Assembly (NCBI GenBank): GCA_017410605.1
Contig: JAFQQN010000008.1
Coordinates: 1-64,000 of the forward strand
From: Clostridia bacterium
Lineage (GTDB): Bacteria > Bacillota > Clostridia > Oscillospirales > Acutalibacteraceae
Length of the DNA stretch: 64,000 nt
Direction of reading: 5' to 3'
A program made the position numbers and the translations under genes. Of the stretch, positions 60,712 to 64,000 are shown piece after piece (position 1 is the stretch's first letter; every line of letters begins with the position of its first letter). The notes below the pieces were generated by a model, which saw only the letters and a program-made list of their open reading frames with translations, ran no database searches and was not told the origin of the DNA.

Positions 60712-62043
60712 TTAATTGTACCCAATATATGGAACAGGGTCTACCGGACGGTCATTTATTCTGACCTCAAAATGAAGATGATTTCCTGTAGAATAACCTG
60801 TGGTACCAACAGCGGCAATATGCTCACCCTCTGAGACTATATCACCCTTTTTAACATAAAGTGCGCTACAATGACCGTAAAGAGTTTTTATTCCGTTGCC
60901 GTGGTCTATTATAATATATTTTCCATAGCCGGACCTATCACTTGAAGCAAAAACAACAGTGCCTGAAGTTGCGGCATAAATGGGTGTTCCACCCTTGGCA
61001 ACAATATCCATTCCTTTATGGCCTCGGCCATCGCCAACATACGAGCTAACATAAGAACCGCTAACCCTTTTTACCGGCCAACACATTGAAGCCTCACCAT
61101 TTTTATCGGCTGCTACTACCCTTTTGGTTCCTACAAGCGCCTCTTGGGCTACAGGTTCTTTTACAACCTTAGAAGAAATTTTGGTTTTTTCTACTTCTTT
61201 TCCGTCTTGGTATGCAACCTTATAAACAACCTCTGCAGAACCTAAAACGCCCGGCTTTGTAACCTTTGTAGAACCGGCAAGAAGTTTTGAGGTTTTAGTT
61301 GTTTTGGTAGTATAGGGCACGTCCTCTGTAACGGTAATAGTTGTATACGACTGCACCGGTAGACTATCAGGGTTATTAGAAATATAATCATTAACAGAGG
61401 GAAGTTGTTCGGCCTTTTCTTTTGGAATATAAACCGAAACAACAGAAAGTGCTGAAGAAAACTCAACGCTTTCCATTTGATGCTTTATAGCGTAATTTTT
61501 AAGATATTCTTCTAAAGCCGAGTTAATTATCTCGTTATTTTCTTCCACAGCAAGGTTAATATTATCAACAACCAACAAAGAAACCTTAGAAATTTTTTGA
61601 GAATTATCTACTATCTGAGAGCTGAGGGTATTAGCGTCGGCAAGATTTTTGCTACCAGCTATGGTATAAACAAGCTGAGGATGCTCTATAAGTGAGTTAC
61701 ATTCAGAGTTATCTACAAGCTCTGCGGCAAGAATTTCTGCCTCGGCAAGAACGGTTTGTTCTTTAACCGTGCCAATTTTTTTGCCATCAAGCATTACGTT
61801 GTACGCAACAGTAGCATCGGTTGCTAGTACCGTTGTTGTAACGGTTAAAATAAGCACAAAACTGGCCAAAACAGTTGCTACAAAGCGAGGTGCCTTAATA
61901 GAAAGCTTTTTAGCTGAAGCGAAAAGAGGGAACAAAACAAATTTATGGGTATATTTTGTAAACAACGCAGTTTTATTTGCAAACACTTTTATAAATGTTG
62001 CAAACTTATTTAATATATCACAAGCAAACTCAATATACTTCAT
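60712..62043 (-). CDS. Membrane-anchored G5 and LytM (M23) endopeptidase
   Basis: 443 residues. A basic N-terminus and one membrane anchor (about 55-75: VATVLASFVLILTVTTTVLA) give an outside-facing protein. Residues about 80-215 are an uncharacterised alpha/beta region. A G5-like domain lies at about 225-310 (YTTITVTEDVPYTTKTTKTSKLLAGSTKVTKPGVLGSAEVVYKVAYQDGKE). The LytM domain (about 320-443) has RGHKGMDIV (His and Asp), LYGHCSAL and NHLHFEVR, all metal-site residues present. It probably cuts peptidoglycan crosslinks. The promoter has two matched 16-bp palindromes. Confidence 0.93.
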   Translation of the reverse strand: MKYIEFACDILNKFATFIKVFANKTALFTKYTHKFVLFPLFASAKKLSIKAPRFVATVLASFVLILTVTTTVLATDATVAYNVMLDGKKIGTVKEQTVLAEAEILAAELVDNSECNSLIEHPQLVYTIAGSKNLADANTLSSQIVDNSQKISKVSLLVVDNINLAVEENNEIINSALEEYLKNYAIKHQMESVEFSSALSVVSVYIPKEKAEQLPSVNDYISNNPDSLPVQSYTTITVTEDVPYTTKTTKTSKLLAGSTKVTKPGVLGSAEVVYKVAYQDGKEVEKTKISSKVVKEPVAQEALVGTKRVVAADKNGEASMCWPVKRVSGSYVSSYVGDGRGHKGMDIVAKGGTPIYAATSGTVVFASSDRSGYGKYIIIDHGNGIKTLYGHCSALYVKKGDIVSEGEHIAAVGTTGYSTGNHLHFEVRINDRPVDPVPYIGYN

Positions 62044-62070
62044 TTGTTTTCTCCTCTCATAAAATCAAAA

Positions 62071-62086
62071 GTTACAGTTTTGTAAC
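62071..62086. promoter_or_regulatory. 16-bp palindrome O2, downstream of the -10
   Basis: GTTACAGTTTTGTAAC. Read on the minus strand it is GTTACAAAACTGTAAC, which differs from O1 at three positions only. It lies 14-30 bp from the -10 on the transcript side. Confidence 0.7.
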
Positions 62087-62100
62087 CAAACAACACTATT

Positions 62101-62128
62101 ATTATACCAAAAAGTTACAACTTTGCAA
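62101..62128 (-). promoter_or_regulatory. Promoter of the G5-LytM gene
   Basis: On the minus strand TTGCAA (62123-62128), 16 bp, TATAAT (62101-62106). The -35 lies within palindrome O1. Confidence 0.65.
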
Positions 62129-62129
62129 C
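62114..62129. promoter_or_regulatory. 16-bp palindrome O1, overlapping the -35
   Basis: GTTACAACTTTGCAAC; on the minus strand GTTGCAAAGTTGTAAC. The same design as O2, 43 bp away centre to centre (four helical turns). Confidence 0.7.
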
Positions 62130-62162
62130 CTTTTATGTCCTTTTGTAACTTTAATTATAAAA

Positions 62163-62201
62163 AATACACAACAAAGCCTCAAAAGCCTTGTTGTGTATTA
62201 A
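62163..62201 (-). terminator. Terminator behind the acetyltransferase gene
   Basis: Stem AATACACAACAA with TTGTTGTGTATT around AGCCTCAAAAGCC; on the minus strand a T-rich tail (TTTT) follows. Confidence 0.75.
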
Positions 62202-62251
62202 CAAAATTCACAATTCGTATTATAAAAATTTAACCTTAATCTTAATACAAG

Positions 62252-62824
62252 TTACTTTCTTCGAGTAAACTCATCCTTCAGAATAGAATATATATATACA
62301 TCTCTTAAACAGGTTTTGCAAAACACACCTTTTCTAAGCAATCCTTCACGCTTCATACCAACCCTTTCAAGCAAGGCAATAGAGGGTAAGTTTTCGGGTA
62401 GAACTTTGGCTTCTATTCTTTCAAAGTTCTTAACATTAAAAAGATATCTCATTAAACTTAACAAAGCCTCTGTTGCAAAGCCCCGGTGCTGGTATTTTTC
62501 AGAAAAGGTATAGCCTACCGTGGCAATATTGCCGTAATAGTCGCTGTCTACCAGGCTGATAGTGGCTATTACCTTTCGTTCACTCATAAGCTCAACAAAC
62601 CAGGTGTAGCTTTTACCCTCACCCCGAAAGGAACGGGATTTTAGATAGCTTATAAAATTGCGGCTTTCGGCTATGCTTTGGTGAGGGCTCCAATCAACAT
62701 ATTTACAAGACCCGGCATCGCCGCAGAACTCAAAGATGTCCTCTGCATCTTTATACCTTGGGGCTCTAAGCAAAAGCCTTTGGGATATAAGGTCTTCAAA
62801 CATCTTAGGTGTATTAAAAAACAT
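62252..62824 (-). CDS. GNAT family N-acetyltransferase (RimJ/RimL type)
   Basis: 190 residues. The GNAT fold is visible: LISQRLLLRAPRYKDAEDIFEF at the N-terminus, GYTFSEKYQHRGFATEALLSL (acetyl-CoA loop RGxA/T), and NLPSIALLERVGMKREGLLRK at the C-terminus. This layout is shared by ribosomal-protein and other RimJ/RimL-like acetyltransferases. Substrate unknown. It starts 13 bp after the polC stop, so it is probably the distal gene of a polC transcript. Confidence 0.9.
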   Translation of the reverse strand: MFFNTPKMFEDLISQRLLLRAPRYKDAEDIFEFCGDAGSCKYVDWSPHQSIAESRNFISYLKSRSFRGEGKSYTWFVELMSERKVIATISLVDSDYYGNIATVGYTFSEKYQHRGFATEALLSLMRYLFNVKNFERIEAKVLPENLPSIALLERVGMKREGLLRKGVFCKTCLRDVYIYSILKDEFTRRK

Positions 62825-62837
62825 TCTATCACTACCT

Positions 62838-64000
62838 TTAAAACAGCGACAGCTGATTAGTATCGGGCAGGTCTGTTAAAACACCCATCTCATCAAGCTG
62901 GGCTATAATTGTTTTAGAAACACCCGACTCTACTCTAAACTCTTCTTTAGAAATATAGTTTCCGTTCTGGGCAGTTTCATAAATTGCCCAAGCGGCCTTA
63001 TCACCGACACCGTCTAACGCTCCAAAGGGTGGCCTCATTTTTCCGTCCTCTACAACATATTTAACGGCGTGAGATTTTTTAAGATCTAAGGGCAAAACCT
63101 CTATGCCTCTGCAAAGCATTTCGTTCATAATAAGCATATTCTCATAAACTGCTTGTTCCTTATTACTTGCCTCTCTTCCCTTGGCCTTAATTTCATTCAG
63201 TAAGGCCCTTACGGCATCCTTACCCTTAAGCAATGTAACAATATCTATATCACCGGGACGAGCGGTAAAATAAGCACAATAGAAGGCCAGGGGCTCATAC
63301 ACCTTATACCACGCAAGGCGCAAAGCCGAAATAACATAAGCGGCGGCGTGGGCCTTGGGAAACATATATTTAATTTTTTTACAGGAACCGATATACCACT
63401 CAGGAACATTAACCTTGCGCATATCGTCTTCCATTTCTCCCCACTCTTCTTCAGAAACCTTGCCCTTTGCCACCAGACCCTTACGAACCGTTTCGGTGAT
63501 TTTAAAGGCTCTGCCCTCGTCCATACCTTGGTTGATAAGATAAACCATAATGTTATCACGGGTACCAATAACATTAGAAATGGTGCATATGCCCTTATCT
63601 ATAAGGTCTTTGGCATTACCAAGCCAAACATCTGTACCGTGGGAAAGACCCGAAATTTGAAGCAGGTCGGCAAAGTTTTTAGGCTTACAGTCCATAAGCA
63701 TTCCGCGAACAAACTGGGTGCCAAATTCCGGTATACCGTATGTACCGGTTTGAGATAATATTTGCTCGGGTGTAACACCCAAAGCCTTTGTAGAGGTAAA
63801 CAGGCTATAAACACCGGGGTCAGACATTGATATATTTTCAATCTTAACGCCACTATATTCTTCAAGATACTTATATGTAGTTGGCACAACATGGCCAAGC
63901 TCGTCAAGCTTTAAGATGGTATCGTGAATAGAATGGAAATCGAAGTGAGTTGTAAGAATATCCGACTTTGGGTCGTCTGCGGGGTGCTGAATAGGGCAAA
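62838..64000 (-). CDS. polC: DNA polymerase III alpha subunit PolC (5' part outside the window)
   Basis: About 387 C-terminal residues are visible and the frame is open to the window edge, so the gene extends beyond it. Recognisable PolC segments are [18 protein letters not shown] near the edge, then [31 protein letters not shown] and [16 protein letters not shown]. The GTG at 63887 is internal and not the true start. PolC is the replicative polymerase of low-GC Gram-positive bacteria and supports the Firmicutes assignment. The polymerase active site and exonuclease lie outside the window. Confidence 0.95.
   Translation of the reverse strand, partial: CPIQHPADDPKSDILTTHFDFHSIHDTILKLDELGHVVPTTYKYLEEYSGVKIENISMSDPGVYSLFTSTKALGVTPEQILSQTGTYGIPEFGTQFVRGMLMDCKPKNFADLLQISGLSHGTDVWLGNAKDLIDKGICTISNVIGTRDNIMVYLINQGMDEGRAFKITETVRKGLVAKGKVSEEEWGEMEDDMRKVNVPEWYIGSCKKIKYMFPKAHAAAYVISALRLAWYKVYEPLAFYCAYFTARPGDIDIVTLLKGKDAVRALLNEIKAKGREASNKEQAVYENMLIMNEMLCRGIEVLPLDLKKSHAVKYVVEDGKMRPPFGALDGVGDKAAWAIYETAQNGNYISKEEFRVESGVSKTIIAQLDEMGVLTDLPDTNQLSLF

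Noticed and set aside
62071..62129. WalR box
   Set aside because: WalR sites are direct repeats (TGTWAH-N5-TGTWAH); here the halves are inverted.
1..64000. CRISPR array, prophage, IS element or integrase
   Set aside because: No regularly spaced direct repeats, transposase, integrase or phage structural gene was seen on either strand.

Overview
This window looks like the chromosome of an anaerobic, probably spore-forming gut Clostridium-type bacterium (class Clostridia, most like Oscillospiraceae/Ruminococcaceae). The evidence is a complete Rnf ion-pumping complex, a ctsR-mcsA-mcsB-clpC operon, a SpoIVFA/SpoIVFB-like pair, a SleB-like cortex hydrolase, PolC, a dockerin on a secreted lysozyme, strong AGGAGG ribosome sites, many TTG/GTG starts, and AT-rich promoters of the TTGACA-17-TATAAT type. 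No rRNA, tRNA, CRISPR array or phage was seen. No gene-free stretch exceeds about 265 bases.

Left third (1-22 kb): carbohydrate-directed genes (a secreted sugar-binding protein cut by the window edge, a TIM-barrel glycosidase, a CE2-like esterase, a large DUF5107-TPR protein, 4-alpha-glucanotransferase) interspersed with AraC regulators and an unusual periplasmic-binding-domain/LuxR regulator. A QueG-like Fe-S protein and a U32-like protein form one pair. Housekeeping genes here are guaB (with a putative attenuator leader), a degV-hemolysin III-small protein operon, a membrane-anchored Xre regulator, a GH25 lysozyme with a dockerin, and a class I aminotransferase.

Middle (22-38 kb): a WapA-like RHS protein of about 2,000 residues, interrupted by a single frameshift in a run of A, is followed by an overlapping small membrane protein and a lipoprotein, which are candidate immunity genes. 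Just beyond them lies a 123-bp element made of a perfect 17-bp closing stem and four internal hairpins. Next come the clpC stress operon with a textbook CtsR operator, a 46-residue Cys-rich mini-protein, the TIGR03960 radical SAM protein with its DUF2344 partner, and the SpoIVFA/FB pair.

Right part (38-64 kb): a secreted metallo-beta-lactamase-fold protein with a 40-residue peptide gene behind it; a CoA block (ECF S component probably for pantothenate, coaX, an AraC gene, and divergent coaBC); the rnfCDGEAB operon; sleB; a PflX-like radical SAM protein; a MupG/DUF871 protein; rhaA; a class V aminotransferase with a DUF3343 protein; feoAB; a G5-LytM endopeptidase whose promoter carries two near-identical palindromes; a GNAT acetyltransferase; and the 3' end of polC.

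The items most worth a second look are the 123-bp multi-hairpin element, the guaB leader, the RHS frameshift and tip/immunity cassette, the paired 16-bp operators, the PBP-LuxR regulator with its palindromic intergenic region, and two overlooked mini-protein genes.
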